Shown here piece by piece: positions 38,281 through 48,077 of a DNA stretch of 64,000 bases (positions are counted from its first letter, which is position 1; every line of letters begins with the position of its first letter). Below the pieces are notes generated by a model. The model was not told the DNA's origin. It ran no database searches and saw only the letters and a list, made by a program, of their open reading frames with translations. The position numbers were made by a program, and so were the translations under genes. The DNA is taken from assembly GCF_003123725.1 (NCBI RefSeq), contig NZ_QETA01000002.1:248001-312000 (forward strand), given 5' to 3'. Origin of the DNA: Corticimicrobacter populi. Lineage in GTDB: Bacteria > Pseudomonadota > Gammaproteobacteria > Burkholderiales > Burkholderiaceae_B.

Positions 38281-38781
38281 TTGGACAGCCTCACCCGTAT
38301 GGCATTGCTACGCATGACAGATACTTTTCCTTCCCGGCGCACGGCCGCCCGTTTGCTGAATCCCACATTGCAGGTGGCGGGGTTCCAGCAGGTACGCGAG
38401 GCGCACCGGCTCGAAATCATCGAAGACTATGTCGAACTGATCTCCGACCTGCTGCACAGCGCAGGCCAGGCTCGCCAGGTCGAGATTGCCGAACGGCTGG
38501 GCGTGGCGCAGCCGACGGTGGCCAAAATGCTCAAGCGACTGGAGGTGGAAGGCTATGTGGTGTTGCGCCCCTACCAAGGTACGCTGCTGACCGAAAAGGG
38601 CGAGGCCATGGCACAGTACAGTCGCCAGCGGCACCAACTGGTCGAGGCGTTTCTGCTGGCACTGGGCGTGGACGAAGACACGGCACGACGGGACGCCGAG
38701 GGCATGGAGCACCATGTCAGCGAGGCGACGCTGGCGGCGTTCCGCCACTATCTGGATGTCTGTCAGTCAAGGGGCGAATGA
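38281..38781 (+). CDS. mntR: Manganese-responsive repressor MntR (DtxR family)
   Basis: 166 residues at most. Proteobacterial MntR features are clear: [20 protein letters not shown], then the helix-turn-helix [20 protein letters not shown] with [18 protein letters not shown], and the C-terminal metal-binding/dimerisation stretch [19 protein letters not shown] holding the conserved Glu-x-x-His. It has no SH3-like domain, as in other short MntR proteins. The start could be TTG at 38281, which has GGGGGA five bases upstream, or ATG at 38299 or 38314. It is divergent from the manganese-uptake operon, which it most likely represses through the box at 38120. Confidence 0.93.
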   Translation: MDSLTRMALLRMTDTFPSRRTAARLLNPTLQVAGFQQVREAHRLEIIEDYVELISDLLHSAGQARQVEIAERLGVAQPTVAKMLKRLEVEGYVVLRPYQGTLLTEKGEAMAQYSRQRHQLVEAFLLALGVDEDTARRDAEGMEHHVSEATLAAFRHYLDVCQSRGE

Positions 38782-38814
38782 TGGGTCGCTGCAGGTTTTA
38801 CACGGGAGTGCGTG

Positions 38815-39435
38815 ATGTATTACGGTGAGCGTTTCAATGCCTGGACACATCTGGCCGGCGCAGTACTGGCCGTGGCCGGGGTGTCTTGGCTGCTGGTCAT
38901 GGCGGGCCTGACCGGTGATCCCTGGCGTATCGTGGGCGTGTCGATCTACGGTGCCACGCTGATCCTGCTGTACCTGATTTCCACGCTGTATCACAGCGTG
39001 CGCGGGCGCGCCAAGAATGTGTTTCGCAAGCTGGACCATTTTTCGATCTATCTGCTGATTGCCGGTAGCTATACGCCGTTCTGCCTGGTGACCCTGCGTG
39101 GCCCCTGGGGCTGGAGCCTGTTCGGCGTGGTGTGGGGACTGGCGTTGATCGGCATCCTGCAGGATATCAAGCCGCGTTCGCCGGCGCGCATCCTGTCCAT
39201 CGTGATCTATGCCGTCATGGGCTGGGTCGTGCTGCTGGCGCTCGGGCCGCTGACCTTGGGGCTGGGCAAGGCCGGTTTTGCCTGGCTGGCGGCGGGTGGC
39301 GCGATCTATACCGCCGGTATCGTATTTTTCGTTTTTGATGAGCGCTATCGACATTGGCACGGCATCTGGCATCTGTTTGTGCTGGCCGGCAGTGCGGCGC
39401 ACTTCCTGGCGATCGCCGGCTACGTGGTCATGTGA
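38815..39435 (+). CDS. trhA: Hemolysin III/TrhA family membrane protein
   Basis: 206 residues with seven membrane segments, PAQR superfamily. Conserved motifs: GERFNAWTHLAGAVLAVAG (His in the first helix), STLYHSV, KLDHFSIYLLIAGSYTPF and HLFVLAGSAAHFLAI. The three His and one Asp/Ser expected to bind zinc are present. E. coli TrhA is linked to membrane fluidity homeostasis; the old hemolysin name is not supported by this. GGGAG precedes the ATG. It follows mntR by 33 bases in the same direction and may be co-transcribed with it. Confidence 0.92.
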   Translation: MYYGERFNAWTHLAGAVLAVAGVSWLLVMAGLTGDPWRIVGVSIYGATLILLYLISTLYHSVRGRAKNVFRKLDHFSIYLLIAGSYTPFCLVTLRGPWGWSLFGVVWGLALIGILQDIKPRSPARILSIVIYAVMGWVVLLALGPLTLGLGKAGFAWLAAGGAIYTAGIVFFVFDERYRHWHGIWHLFVLAGSAAHFLAIAGYVVM

Positions 39436-39497
39436 TCGATGCGGCACTGACGTGTAGTGCGTGCAGATCCGGCCATCTCTTCGGGATAAAATATCAA

Positions 39498-39514
39498 CTA
39501 TCATATTTCGATAG
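39498..39514. promoter_or_regulatory. Inverted repeat upstream of ndh
   Basis: CTATC-N7-GATAG in an AT-rich segment 26 bases before the ndh start. It is a candidate operator in the only sizeable gap (104 bases) before this gene. Confidence 0.35.
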
Positions 39515-39539
39515 CTGTTTTTAAAACCAGGAGTTAGCC

Positions 39540-40844
39540 ATGTCATTCAGTGCACAGCCGCATCGCGTCGTGATCGTCGGCGGTGGCGTGGCCGGGCTCG
39601 AGGTGGCCAGTACGCTGGGCCGGCTGGCGCGGGGCCGGCGGCGCTTCGAGGTCACGTTGGTTGATCGTGATTCGGCGCATATCTGGAAGCCGATGCTGCA
39701 TACCATCGCCGCAGGCACCAGCGATATCTCCCAACAGCAGACCACCTACGTGGCCCAGGCGCGGGCTGCCGGCTTCACCTATCAGCCGGGTGAAGTGGCG
39801 GGGCTGGACCGGACTGCCCACGCATTGCTGCTGGCTGCGCTGTATGCGCCGGATGGCCGCCTGCTGATTCCGGCCCGGCGGCTTGCCTACGATACGCTGG
39901 TCATGTCCATCGGCAGTCGCGCCAACGACTTCGGCACGCCCGGTGTGGCAGAGCATTGCTTCAAGATCGATTCGCGCCTGCAGGCCGATGCATTCAACCA
40001 GGAAATCCGCCTGCGCACGCTGCAGTGCCTCTCGCAGGGGGGCATGCTGTCAGTGGGTATCGTGGGTGGTGGGGCGACGGGAGTCGAACTGGCTGCCGAG
40101 CTGGTACAACTGGTCGAGAGTTCGGTCGCGTATGGGGCGCATGGCCTGGCAGAGCGTATGAAAATCACGCTGATCGAGAGCGGCCCCAGGTTGCTGGCCG
40201 CATTTCCGGAGGATATTTCGGCTGCCACCCAGGCGCGCCTGGAAGCGCTGGGTATCCGTGTGCTGACCAATGCCCGTGTCAGCCAGGCGGATGAGGCCGG
40301 CTATGTTCTTGCCGATGGCAGTCGCATCGATGCCACGCTCAAGGTCTGGGCTGCCGGGGTCAAGGCGGCCGATGTGCTGGCGAACCTGGACGGCCTGGAG
40401 GTCAACCGGGCCAATCAACTGGTGGTGCGTCCCTCGCTGCAGACGACCCTGGATCCGCATGTGTTTGCCATGGGAGACTGCGCCAGTTGTACGCCGGAAG
40501 GGGCTGCGCAGCCTCTGCCGCCCACAGCCCAGGTGGCGCACCAGCAGGCCCGGCACCTGATCCGCTACCTGCCCGACATGATCCTGTCAGGGCGGTCGGT
40601 GCCTGCGTTCGCCTATCGGGACATGGGGGCGCTGGTCTCGCTGGGTGCCTACGATGCCTATGGGTCGCTGGGGCAGTATGGCCTGTTCAAGGGCGTGACC
40701 TTTCGGGGACGGCTGGCACAGCTCAGCCATACGATGCTGTATCGCAGTCACCAGGCACGCTTGCATGGATTCTGGCGCGGCAGTCTGCTGTGGCTGGTCG
40801 ATTGCCTCAACAGGCGCTTGCGCGCCACGATCCGGCTGGACTGA
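39540..40844 (+). CDS. ndh: Type II NADH:quinone oxidoreductase (NDH-2 like)
   Basis: 434 residues, FAD enzyme on the inner face of the membrane. First dinucleotide fold RVVIVGGGVAGLEVASTLG (residues 9-27) for FAD, second VGIVGGGATGVELAAELV (about 172) for NADH, and the second FAD block FAMGDCASCTPEG. GQYGLFKGVTFRGRLAQLSH and the amphipathic HGFWRGSLLWLVDCLNRRLR at the C-terminus fit peripheral membrane attachment. AGGAG precedes the ATG by eight bases. The stop lies directly against that of the convergent GNAT gene, both within the palindrome TGATCA. Confidence 0.9.
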   Translation: MSFSAQPHRVVIVGGGVAGLEVASTLGRLARGRRRFEVTLVDRDSAHIWKPMLHTIAAGTSDISQQQTTYVAQARAAGFTYQPGEVAGLDRTAHALLLAALYAPDGRLLIPARRLAYDTLVMSIGSRANDFGTPGVAEHCFKIDSRLQADAFNQEIRLRTLQCLSQGGMLSVGIVGGGATGVELAAELVQLVESSVAYGAHGLAERMKITLIESGPRLLAAFPEDISAATQARLEALGIRVLTNARVSQADEAGYVLADGSRIDATLKVWAAGVKAADVLANLDGLEVNRANQLVVRPSLQTTLDPHVFAMGDCASCTPEGAAQPLPPTAQVAHQQARHLIRYLPDMILSGRSVPAFAYRDMGALVSLGAYDAYGSLGQYGLFKGVTFRGRLAQLSHTMLYRSHQARLHGFWRGSLLWLVDCLNRRLRATIRLD

Positions 40845-41459
40845 TCAGCCCTGCGTGTTGGCGTTGCGGCGGCTTTCCAGCAGATAGACCAGGTGGGCCT
40901 GCACTTCTGGCCACTCGCCGCGCAGCAGGCTGTACATGACCGTATCCCGGATGGTGCCGTCGCGACGTCGCGCATGATGCCGGATCACGCCGTCGCGGCG
41001 TGCGCCGAGCCGCTCGATGGCCCGCTGACTGGCGAAGTTGTAGTTGTCCGTGCGCCAGCCGACGACATCGGCCTCCAGCGTGTCGAAGGCATGGCGCAGC
41101 AGCAGCAGCTTGCACGTCGTATTGACGTGGCTGCGCTGCACGCTGCGGGCATACCAGGTGTAGCCGATCTCGAGCCGCCGGATATCAGCCACGATGTCGT
41201 GGTAGCTGCTGCTGCCCAGCACCTGCCCGCTGGCATCGTCGATCACGGCAAAGGCAAAGCGCGTGCCTTGCTCGCGTTGCAGCAATGCCGTTTCGATATA
41301 GGTGCGTGTATCCTCGGGGCGCGGCACCGAAGTGACGCGCAGGTTCCAGAGTTCGCCATCGGCGGCCGCCTGTCGCAGGCCCGTTTCGTGGGCCAGTGAC
41401 AGCGGTTCCAGGTGCAGGCCGTTCATGGCCAGGGTGATGGGTTGGACCCAGTGCGTCAT
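40845..41459 (-). CDS. GNAT-family N-acetyltransferase (RimJ/RimL-like)
   Basis: 204 residues. The fold is shown by LHLEPLSLAHETGLRQAAAD at the N-terminus, FAFAVIDDASGQVLGSSSYH, then RRLEIGYTWYARSVQRSHVN with the acetyl-CoA site, and NYNFASQRAIERLGARRDGV, typical of the RimJ/RimL or YjcK type. The ATG at 41459 begins the conserved region. It lies 20 bases after the ppc stop. Substrate unknown: such enzymes acetylate N-termini or small amines. Confidence 0.87.
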   Translation of the reverse strand: MTHWVQPITLAMNGLHLEPLSLAHETGLRQAAADGELWNLRVTSVPRPEDTRTYIETALLQREQGTRFAFAVIDDASGQVLGSSSYHDIVADIRRLEIGYTWYARSVQRSHVNTTCKLLLLRHAFDTLEADVVGWRTDNYNFASQRAIERLGARRDGVIRHHARRRDGTIRDTVMYSLLRGEWPEVQAHLVYLLESRRNANTQG

Positions 41460-41479
41460 GGTGTGTCCCCGTGGCGGCA

Positions 41480-44350
41480 TCAGCCAGTGTTGCGCAGACC
41501 GGCGGCGATGCCGTTGATGGTCAGGTGGATTGCACGCTGCAGGCGCTCGTTGGCGACGGCATTGGCCTGGCTGCGCTGTTGCTGGCCGGCCCGGAAACGG
41601 CGCAGCACTTCGACCTGCAGGTAGTTGAGCGGATCGATGTAGGCAAAGCGCTCCTGCAGCGAGGCCACCAGTTGCGGATTGTCGGCCAGCAGTTCGCGCT
41701 GGTTGATTTCCTGCAGGATTTCGCGGGTGAGCGCGTACTCGGTGCGGATGCGCTCGAAAATATTCTTGCGCAGTTTGGCATCGGGTACCAGTTCGGCGTA
41801 GCGCGCCGCAATGTGCAGATCGACCTTGGAGAGCACCATTTCCATGTTGGACAGGGTGGTGTTGAAGAACGGCCATTCCGCCGCCATTGTGCGCAATTGC
41901 GCCAGGCGGGCGCTGCGGCTGCGCGGCTGGCCGCTGGTGCCATTTTCAAGGTAATCATGCAGGGCCGATCCCACGCCGAACCAGCCCGGCAGCAGCAGGC
42001 GGCACTGTGCCCACGAAAACCCCCAGGGAATGGCCCGCAGGTCATTGATGGTCGGGTTTTTCTTGCGCGAGGCCGGGCGCGATCCGATGTTCAGGCCGGA
42101 GATCTCCTGGATCGGTGTGGCATTGAAGAAATACCGCTCGAAGCCGTCCGTTTCGTAGACCAGTCCGCGATAGCTGCGCATGGCCTGAGCCGACAGGTGC
42201 GCCATCAGCGGGCCGTAGGTACCCAGGCAGGTGTCGTCGGCCTGGTGGCTGCTGCCGTCCTGTCCCGACAGCGAGGCTTCGAGCGTGGCCGAAACCAGCA
42301 GATCGAGGTGGCTGCGGCCGACTTCGGCATCTTTGTACTTGCTCTGGATGACTTCGCCCTGCTCGGTCAGGCGCATCTGGCCATCGACGGTGCCCGGTGG
42401 CTGCGCCAGGATGGCCTCGTAGGTGGAACCACCGCCGCGCCCCACCGTGCCGCCCCGGCCGTGGAACAGGCGCAGCCGCAGGCGGCGTGCCTTGAACACG
42501 TCGATCAGGGCATGTTCGGCCTGATACAGTGACCAGTTCGAGGTCAGGTAGCCGCCGTCCTTGTTGCTGTCGGAATAGCCGAGCATGACTTCCTGGACGC
42601 CTGACTGGGCTTTGCGTACCCGTGCCTTGACCTCGGGGTAGTCGAGCCACTGTGCCATGATGGCCGGGCCGTTTTCCAGATCGGGAATGGTCTCGAACAG
42701 GGGAACGACCATCAGGCCGTCGCCGGGTTCGATGGGCAGGTCGGGATGCGACAGCAGGCCGGCTTCCTGCTGCAGCACCATGACTTCGAGCAGATCGCTG
42801 ACGCTTTCGGTATGGGAGACGATGGTCTGGCGCACGGCCAGCTTGCCATAGCGGCTGCGGACCTCGGCGGCGGCACGCAGGATTTCCAGTTCGCGGGCGG
42901 TTTCCTCGCTGTAGGCCAGCCAGGGCGAGGACAGCGGCCGTGCCTGCGCAAGCTCGCTGCGCAGCAGCCGGATGCGGTCGTCCTCACCCAGTTCCTGATA
43001 GCGGACCGGCTTGCCGTCGAGTGTGACGCTGGCCCGGCTGAACAGCTCGTCGAGCACGCGCTCGTGTACGTCGGAACTCTGGCGCAGGTCAACGGTCGCC
43101 AGGTGAAAACCGAAGGTGGCGACGGCATGTTGCAGCAGGTTCAGGCGCAGCCGCGCCACTGGCGTGGCGTGATGTGTCACCAGCGAGTCGGCCACGGTGC
43201 GCAGGTCGGCGGCCAGTTCGTCGGGATCGACATAGGGTTCGGCCTGGGCAGTCTTGCGGCGGGCCAGTGGCTGACCAGTCAGGTTTTGCGCCGTGGCGGC
43301 CACGCGTGCGTAGATCTGGATCAGGGCGCGGCGATAGGGTTCGTCTTCGCGGTGTGGCGAGGTGTCCACGCTGGCGTCGGACAGGGCCATCAGGTCCGGC
43401 GAGGCGTCGATCAGCAGGGTCGACATCGACAGCTCGGTCCCCAGCAGGTAGAACTCCTTGAGGTAATACTCGAACAGGACCGTAGCCTGGCGCAGCAGGG
43501 CATGGCGCAGGGTGCCGGCATCGACATTGGGATTGCCGTCGCGGTCGCCGCCGATCCAGCTGCCCATGCGCAGAAAGGCCGCGACGGGCTTGGGTAGCGG
43601 GCCGAATGGTGAGCCGGCGTCCTTGTCCAGCAGTCGCGACAGGTCGCGATACAGGCGCGGGATGGCATGCAGGAAGGTGCTGCGGTAGTACGACAGGGCA
43701 TTGTCGATTTCATCGCCGACCGTCAGGCGCGAATAACGCAGCATGCGGGTCTGCCAGAGCGTGGCGATATAGCCCGTGAGGGCTTCGTCGGATGCACGCT
43801 GCTCATCGGGCGTCAGTGGCAGGTCGCGCTGCGCCAGGGCTTGCGCGATGTGGCGATGCAGGTCGAGCGTGCTCTTGCGCTGCACTTCGGTCGGGTGTGC
43901 CGTCAGTACCGGCACCAGGCAGGCCTGTTCCAGCGACTTGCGGATCTTGCCGGCACCGATACCCTGGTCACGCAGCTTGCCGATCACATGGCGCAGGCTG
44001 CCGGGCAGGGGGCCGTCGCCGGACAGTTGCGTCTGGCGCTGGCTGATTTTCTGGTTGTGGTCTTCGGCAATGTTGTAGAGATGCAGGAAATAGCTGAACG
44101 CGCGGGCCACGGCATTGGCACCGGGGGCCTTCAGCGCCTTGACCTTCTGCTCCAGCAGGGCGGCATCTTCCTGCTGGCTGGTGCGGCGCAACTGGACGGC
44201 GGTGCGGCGCAGCGTCTCGATGGTCTGGTAGACCGCCTTGCCTTCGCAGGCCTGGATCACTTCGCCCAGGGTCCGGCCCAGCAGGCGGATGTCGTCGCGC
44301 AGTGCCGAGTCGATCTGGGGGGCGGGGAGATAGCGTGTTTGCTCGTTCAT
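41480..44350 (-). CDS. ppc: Phosphoenolpyruvate carboxylase
   Basis: 956 residues, full length, carrying out the anaplerotic conversion of PEP and bicarbonate to oxaloacetate. Motifs: catalytic His in [57 protein letters not shown] and the [14 protein letters not shown] loop. The C-terminus ends LRNTG, the conserved four-residue ending that completes the active site and allosteric Asp site. The ATG follows the stop of the M20 peptidase by three bases, so ppc translation is probably coupled to that gene. Confidence 0.98.
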   Translation of the reverse strand: MNEQTRYLPAPQIDSALRDDIRLLGRTLGEVIQACEGKAVYQTIETLRRTAVQLRRTSQQEDAALLEQKVKALKAPGANAVARAFSYFLHLYNIAEDHNQKISQRQTQLSGDGPLPGSLRHVIGKLRDQGIGAGKIRKSLEQACLVPVLTAHPTEVQRKSTLDLHRHIAQALAQRDLPLTPDEQRASDEALTGYIATLWQTRMLRYSRLTVGDEIDNALSYYRSTFLHAIPRLYRDLSRLLDKDAGSPFGPLPKPVAAFLRMGSWIGGDRDGNPNVDAGTLRHALLRQATVLFEYYLKEFYLLGTELSMSTLLIDASPDLMALSDASVDTSPHREDEPYRRALIQIYARVAATAQNLTGQPLARRKTAQAEPYVDPDELAADLRTVADSLVTHHATPVARLRLNLLQHAVATFGFHLATVDLRQSSDVHERVLDELFSRASVTLDGKPVRYQELGEDDRIRLLRSELAQARPLSSPWLAYSEETARELEILRAAAEVRSRYGKLAVRQTIVSHTESVSDLLEVMVLQQEAGLLSHPDLPIEPGDGLMVVPLFETIPDLENGPAIMAQWLDYPEVKARVRKAQSGVQEVMLGYSDSNKDGGYLTSNWSLYQAEHALIDVFKARRLRLRLFHGRGGTVGRGGGSTYEAILAQPPGTVDGQMRLTEQGEVIQSKYKDAEVGRSHLDLLVSATLEASLSGQDGSSHQADDTCLGTYGPLMAHLSAQAMRSYRGLVYETDGFERYFFNATPIQEISGLNIGSRPASRKKNPTINDLRAIPWGFSWAQCRLLLPGWFGVGSALHDYLENGTSGQPRSRSARLAQLRTMAAEWPFFNTTLSNMEMVLSKVDLHIAARYAELVPDAKLRKNIFERIRTEYALTREILQEINQRELLADNPQLVASLQERFAYIDPLNYLQVEVLRRFRAGQQQRSQANAVANERLQRAIHLTINGIAAGLRNTG

Positions 44351-44353
44351 GGT

Positions 44354-45481
44354 TCAGTCCAGGTGCTGCAGCAGATGGTTCCAGAAAGCCTGCCGGGCCG
44401 GCAGGGTCGAGACGAGAATGTGCTCATGCAGGGTGTGCGCGCCATCGCCGTCGGCACCCAGGCCATCGAGGGTCGGCACGCCGAGCGCAGCGGTGAAGTT
44501 GGCATCGCTGCCGCCGCCGGTGGGCGGCGCTTCTTCCAGCTCGAAACCGGCTGCGCGGGCCGAGTCCTGGGCGCGACGCAGCAGCGCAGCGGTGGCTTCG
44601 GTGCGGTCCATGGGCGGGCGATTGAGTTTGAACTCGACCTTGAGCGCGACATCCGGATCGACGGGACGCAGTGCTTCGACCTGTGCCTTGAGCCAGGTTG
44701 CGCCAGCCGCATCGGGTACGCGGAAATCCACCTCGACCTGGCAGTGCTCGGGCACCACGTTGGAAGTGGTGCCGCCGCTGATCATGCCCACGCTGACCGT
44801 GATGCCGCGTGCATAGTCGGTCATCGCCTCCAGCGCCAGGATCTGGTGGGCCATTTCCTTGATGGCATTGCGTCCCTTGTCGTGCTGGACGCCGGCGTGG
44901 GCAGGGCGACCATGGGTAGTGACCCATATGAAGCCGGTGCCCTTGCGGGCGGTCACGCAGCGGCCGCCGTCGGCCCGCGCCGGCTCGCAGACCAGCGCGT
45001 AGCGCGCGCGGCGGGCGAAGTCTTCGATGTGCGGGCGGGAGGCGGTACTGCCGGTTTCCTCGTCGGGCACGATCACCATGTCGATGGGCAGCGCACTGCT
45101 GCCGGCCTGTGCGACCGTGCCCAGTGCCGACAGGGCCAGCCAGGTGCCGGCCTTCATGTCGTAGGTGCCGGGACCGTAGAAATGGTCGCCCTCGATGCGG
45201 CAGGGATTCTGCTGCAGCGTGCCGACGGGATGTACGGTGTCGTAGTGCGCCAGCACCATGATGCCGGCACGGCTGTCACCCGGTGCGCGGTTGTGGATGT
45301 GGATCAGCGGGCCGGCTTCGGTGCCGATGTCACGCAATTCGGCCTGCAGGCCGAGGGCGCGGGCATCGGCCACGATCAGGCTGGCCATGCCGTTCAGCGC
45401 TTCCAGTGACTGGGAGGGGGATTCGCATTCGGTCCAGCGCCGGATGTGGGCGAGTATGTCGAGAGCAGTGGTATGGGTCAT
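44354..45481 (-). CDS. M20 family metallopeptidase, carboxypeptidase G2-like (copy 1)
   Basis: 375 residues from ATG at 45481 (a TTG three codons earlier is possible). Metal ligands appear in LAHYDTVHPVGTL, GPGTYDMKAGTWLAL, PDEETGSTASRPHIE and the C-terminal GADGDGAHTLHEHI. The insert with RTEATAALLRRAQ is the dimerisation domain. CPG2-like enzymes release C-terminal glutamate from folates or dipeptides. The protein is a close paralogue of the one at 48799-49935, with long identical blocks. No signal peptide, so it should act in the cytoplasm. Lies between an MFS transporter and ppc in one transcription direction. Confidence 0.9.
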   Translation of the reverse strand: MTHTTALDILAHIRRWTECESPSQSLEALNGMASLIVADARALGLQAELRDIGTEAGPLIHIHNRAPGDSRAGIMVLAHYDTVHPVGTLQQNPCRIEGDHFYGPGTYDMKAGTWLALSALGTVAQAGSSALPIDMVIVPDEETGSTASRPHIEDFARRARYALVCEPARADGGRCVTARKGTGFIWVTTHGRPAHAGVQHDKGRNAIKEMAHQILALEAMTDYARGITVSVGMISGGTTSNVVPEHCQVEVDFRVPDAAGATWLKAQVEALRPVDPDVALKVEFKLNRPPMDRTEATAALLRRAQDSARAAGFELEEAPPTGGGSDANFTAALGVPTLDGLGADGDGAHTLHEHILVSTLPARQAFWNHLLQHLD

Positions 45482-45565
45482 GGTGATCAAGGATAGTAGA
45501 AAATCGGTGCCGTGGCGCTCAGGAATACGGTGGCTGCGATGCAGGTGGCCGCCACCGGAGCAGAC

Positions 45566-46927
45566 TCACGGAGTAGGGTGTTTGGGCGTGGTCGGCCAGC
45601 GGCGGAACATCAGCCAGTACAGTCCGGCCCCGATCAGCAGGGTCGCCGCCGCAGCACCCAGCGCCAGGTCGAAGCCGCGCGCGAGATCGCCGGTGTGTTC
45701 GACCAGGGCTGCCGCCAGTGGCGGCCCGGCGATCTGACCGATGCCGTACAGGGCGGTGATCAGGGCCAGCAGGCTGGCAGTCTGGCCCGGTCGCAGGCGG
45801 CGGACTTCCTGCAGCGCGAAAAAAGTGATGGAGGTGAACGGCAGGCCGAGCAGGATGCTGCTCAGGACGAACCCCGGCAGGGTCTGCCAGAAAATCGACA
45901 GCAGCACACCCGCAGCCTGGAGCAGATAGTTGACCAGCAGTGCCAGCCGATTATCGAGCGTGCGGGGTGCCTGGGTCGCCAGCAAGGCACCCACGGAAAC
46001 CGAAATGCCGAAAATCGGCCAGAACATGTCGAGCCAGGGTGATGGCGGCAACACCGTCCGGGCGATGACCGGCAGGAAGGTCGCGCTGATGATGTAGCCA
46101 AACCCGGCCAGTCCGTAGGCCACTGCCAGCAGGCCGATTTCCAGCGTGCCCCCCGTGTTGTCTTCTGGCGGTACAGTAGGCGGGGTCGATGGTGCCGCCG
46201 ATTCGGTAGGTGAAGATGCCGAGAGGCTGGCGGGGGGACAGACAGCATTGGGCATGGGTGAGTCGAGCGTGCGCCAGACGGCCAGTGTCAGCAGCAGTGC
46301 CAGGATACCGAACGCGATCCAGGCACTGCTGGCCAGCCAGTGCTGCTGCACCATGCCCATGACGGCCAGGCCACTGAGCGCGATGCCGGCACCGGGGCCG
46401 GCAAAGATCATGCTGCCCAGGTGGGTGGACTGGCGTTGTGCCAACTGTGCCATGACCCAGCCCGAGGTGAAAACGAAGACCACGGCACTGGCGATCCCGG
46501 ACAGAAAACGCCAGGTCGGCCAGGCATCCGGCCAGGGCAGGGCCATGGCCAGCGTCAGGGCCACGGTGGCGGCCAGACCCGTGTGTACCAGCCGCGCGGG
46601 TGGCCATGCAGCACCTCGCCAATAACGTTGCCAGAAGGGACTGGCGGCACAGAGCAGCGCACCCAGCAGATAGCCGATGTAGTTGGCGGTCGCCAGCCAA
46701 CTACCGGTTGGCAGGTCCAGCGTACCGTCGTGCAGCATCATCGGCAGCACCGGCGTAAAGGCGAAGCGACCGATCCCCATGGCGATGGAGAGCGACAGCA
46801 GGCCGGTCAGGGCGATCAGCAGGGACGAGGGCAGGCGAGGGGAGGACACAGCAGAATCGGAGTCTGGGCAATGTGGCAGGATAAAGCGCCCGGCCTGGGG
46901 AAACAAGGCCTCGTAGAGAAGATACAC
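45566..46927 (-). CDS. MFS transporter, YbfB/YjiJ family
   Basis: 453 residues with twelve hydrophobic segments in two groups of six, separated by a Ser/Pro-rich loop (SLSASSPTESAAPSTPPTVP) around residues 233-252. Diagnostic first helix: GLLSLSIAMGIGRFAFTPVL, then MMLHDGTLDLPTGSWLATANYIGYLLGALLCA. Substrate unknown. The start is uncertain: GTG at 46927 gives an odd hydrophilic N-terminus of 33 residues, and an internal GTG near 46849 would start nearer the first helix. Downstream 84 bases lies the M20 peptidase in the same direction; a role in uptake of its substrate is possible but unproven. Confidence 0.85.
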   Translation of the reverse strand: MYLLYEALFPQAGRFILPHCPDSDSAVSSPRLPSSLLIALTGLLSLSIAMGIGRFAFTPVLPMMLHDGTLDLPTGSWLATANYIGYLLGALLCAASPFWQRYWRGAAWPPARLVHTGLAATVALTLAMALPWPDAWPTWRFLSGIASAVVFVFTSGWVMAQLAQRQSTHLGSMIFAGPGAGIALSGLAVMGMVQQHWLASSAWIAFGILALLLTLAVWRTLDSPMPNAVCPPASLSASSPTESAAPSTPPTVPPEDNTGGTLEIGLLAVAYGLAGFGYIISATFLPVIARTVLPPSPWLDMFWPIFGISVSVGALLATQAPRTLDNRLALLVNYLLQAAGVLLSIFWQTLPGFVLSSILLGLPFTSITFFALQEVRRLRPGQTASLLALITALYGIGQIAGPPLAAALVEHTGDLARGFDLALGAAAATLLIGAGLYWLMFRRWPTTPKHPTP

Positions 46928-47012
46928 CCTAAATTCAGCAAAGGGGAATGTGGAGGCTGCGGCTCAGCAGGGCAATGATGAATGTGCCGTGATCTCGCTC
47001 CATGTCATTCGC

Positions 47013-47040
47013 TCGACATCTTGGTCTGGCATAGTATGAT
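47013..47040 (+). promoter_or_regulatory. Promoter of ppk2
   Basis: TCGACA at 47013-47018 and TATGAT at 47035-47040 with 16-base spacing, a fair sigma-70 match 36 bases before the ppk2 start. Confidence 0.5.
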
Positions 47041-47075
47041 TAAATGTAACCATACCTATTTTCGAAGGTGATGCC

Positions 47076-48029
47076 ATGACACGCCCCGCCGCTTCCCAGA
47101 CTGCCCGCCGTCCCGTCATCGACGATCCCGATGATCTGGAACGCCGCCTGCATCTCGACCTGATCGACAGCTACGACGAAGAGTTCGAAATGGAACTCGA
47201 GGATCGTTACATCGGCGAGGATGGCAAGCCGCTGGCCATCGATTCATTGCAGGCGCAGATCGACCGTCGTGTCTATTTTCAGGAACTGTTCCGGTTGCAG
47301 GGCGAGCTGGTCAAGCTGCAGGACTGGGTGGTCAATACCGGCCACAAGGTCGTGATTATTTTCGAGGGGCGCGATGCGGCCGGCAAGGGCGGCGTGATCA
47401 AGCGCATCACCCAGCGACTCAATCCCCGTGTCTGCCGCGTGGCGGCCTTGCCGGCACCCAATGACCGCGAGCGTACGCAGTGGTATTTCCAGCGTTACGT
47501 GTCGCATCTGCCGGCGGCCGGCGAAATGGTGCTGTTCGACCGTAGCTGGTATAACCGCGCCGGGGTCGAGCGAGTCATGGGATTCTGCTCTGATGATGAA
47601 TACGAGGAATTTTTCCGCTCCGTGCCGGAGTTCGAGCGCATGTTGGTGCGCTCGGGTGTTCAGGTCATCAAGTACTGGTTCTCGATCACCGACGAGGAGC
47701 AGCACCTGCGCTTCCTGGCGCGTATCCATGATCCGCTCAAGCAGTGGAAGCTCAGCCCGATGGATCTGGAGTCGCGGCGTCGCTGGGAGGATTACACCCG
47801 TGCCAAGGAAGTGATGCTGGAGCGTACTCATATCCCCGAGGCACCATGGTGGGTGGTGCAGGCGGTGGACAAGAAAAAGGCTCGCCTCAATTGCATTGCG
47901 CACTTGCTGGAACAGATGCCCTACCATGAAGTGGAGCGTGCGCCGGTCGTGCTGCCCGAGCGCGAGCGCCACGGAGACTATACCCGCCATCGGGTACCGG
48001 AAAATATCCTGGTGCCGGAACGCTACTGA
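47076..48029 (+). CDS. ppk2: Polyphosphate kinase 2
   Basis: 317 residues, cytoplasmic enzyme that uses polyphosphate to phosphorylate nucleoside mono- or diphosphates. Walker A IIFEGRDAAGKGGVIKR (GRDAAGKGG at about 98-106), lid motif FDRSWYNRAGVERVMGFC and RIHDPLKQWKLSPMDLESR are characteristic. VKLQDWVV just before the P-loop fits class I. The final nine residues, ENILVPERY, are repeated at 48751-48780 (see finding). A -35/-10 pair is visible upstream. Convergent with the GST gene. Confidence 0.95.
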   Translation: MTRPAASQTARRPVIDDPDDLERRLHLDLIDSYDEEFEMELEDRYIGEDGKPLAIDSLQAQIDRRVYFQELFRLQGELVKLQDWVVNTGHKVVIIFEGRDAAGKGGVIKRITQRLNPRVCRVAALPAPNDRERTQWYFQRYVSHLPAAGEMVLFDRSWYNRAGVERVMGFCSDDEYEEFFRSVPEFERMLVRSGVQVIKYWFSITDEEQHLRFLARIHDPLKQWKLSPMDLESRRRWEDYTRAKEVMLERTHIPEAPWWVVQAVDKKKARLNCIAHLLEQMPYHEVERAPVVLPERERHGDYTRHRVPENILVPERY

Positions 48030-48077
48030 TGTGAACCTGGCAGTGAGCCGCAGCGCGTGATCTGAGCGGCAGATGGC

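Noticed and set aside
46928-47012. Small gene in the gap before ppk2
   Set aside because: No reading frame with a start signal and family resemblance; only a promoter is visible nearer to ppk2.
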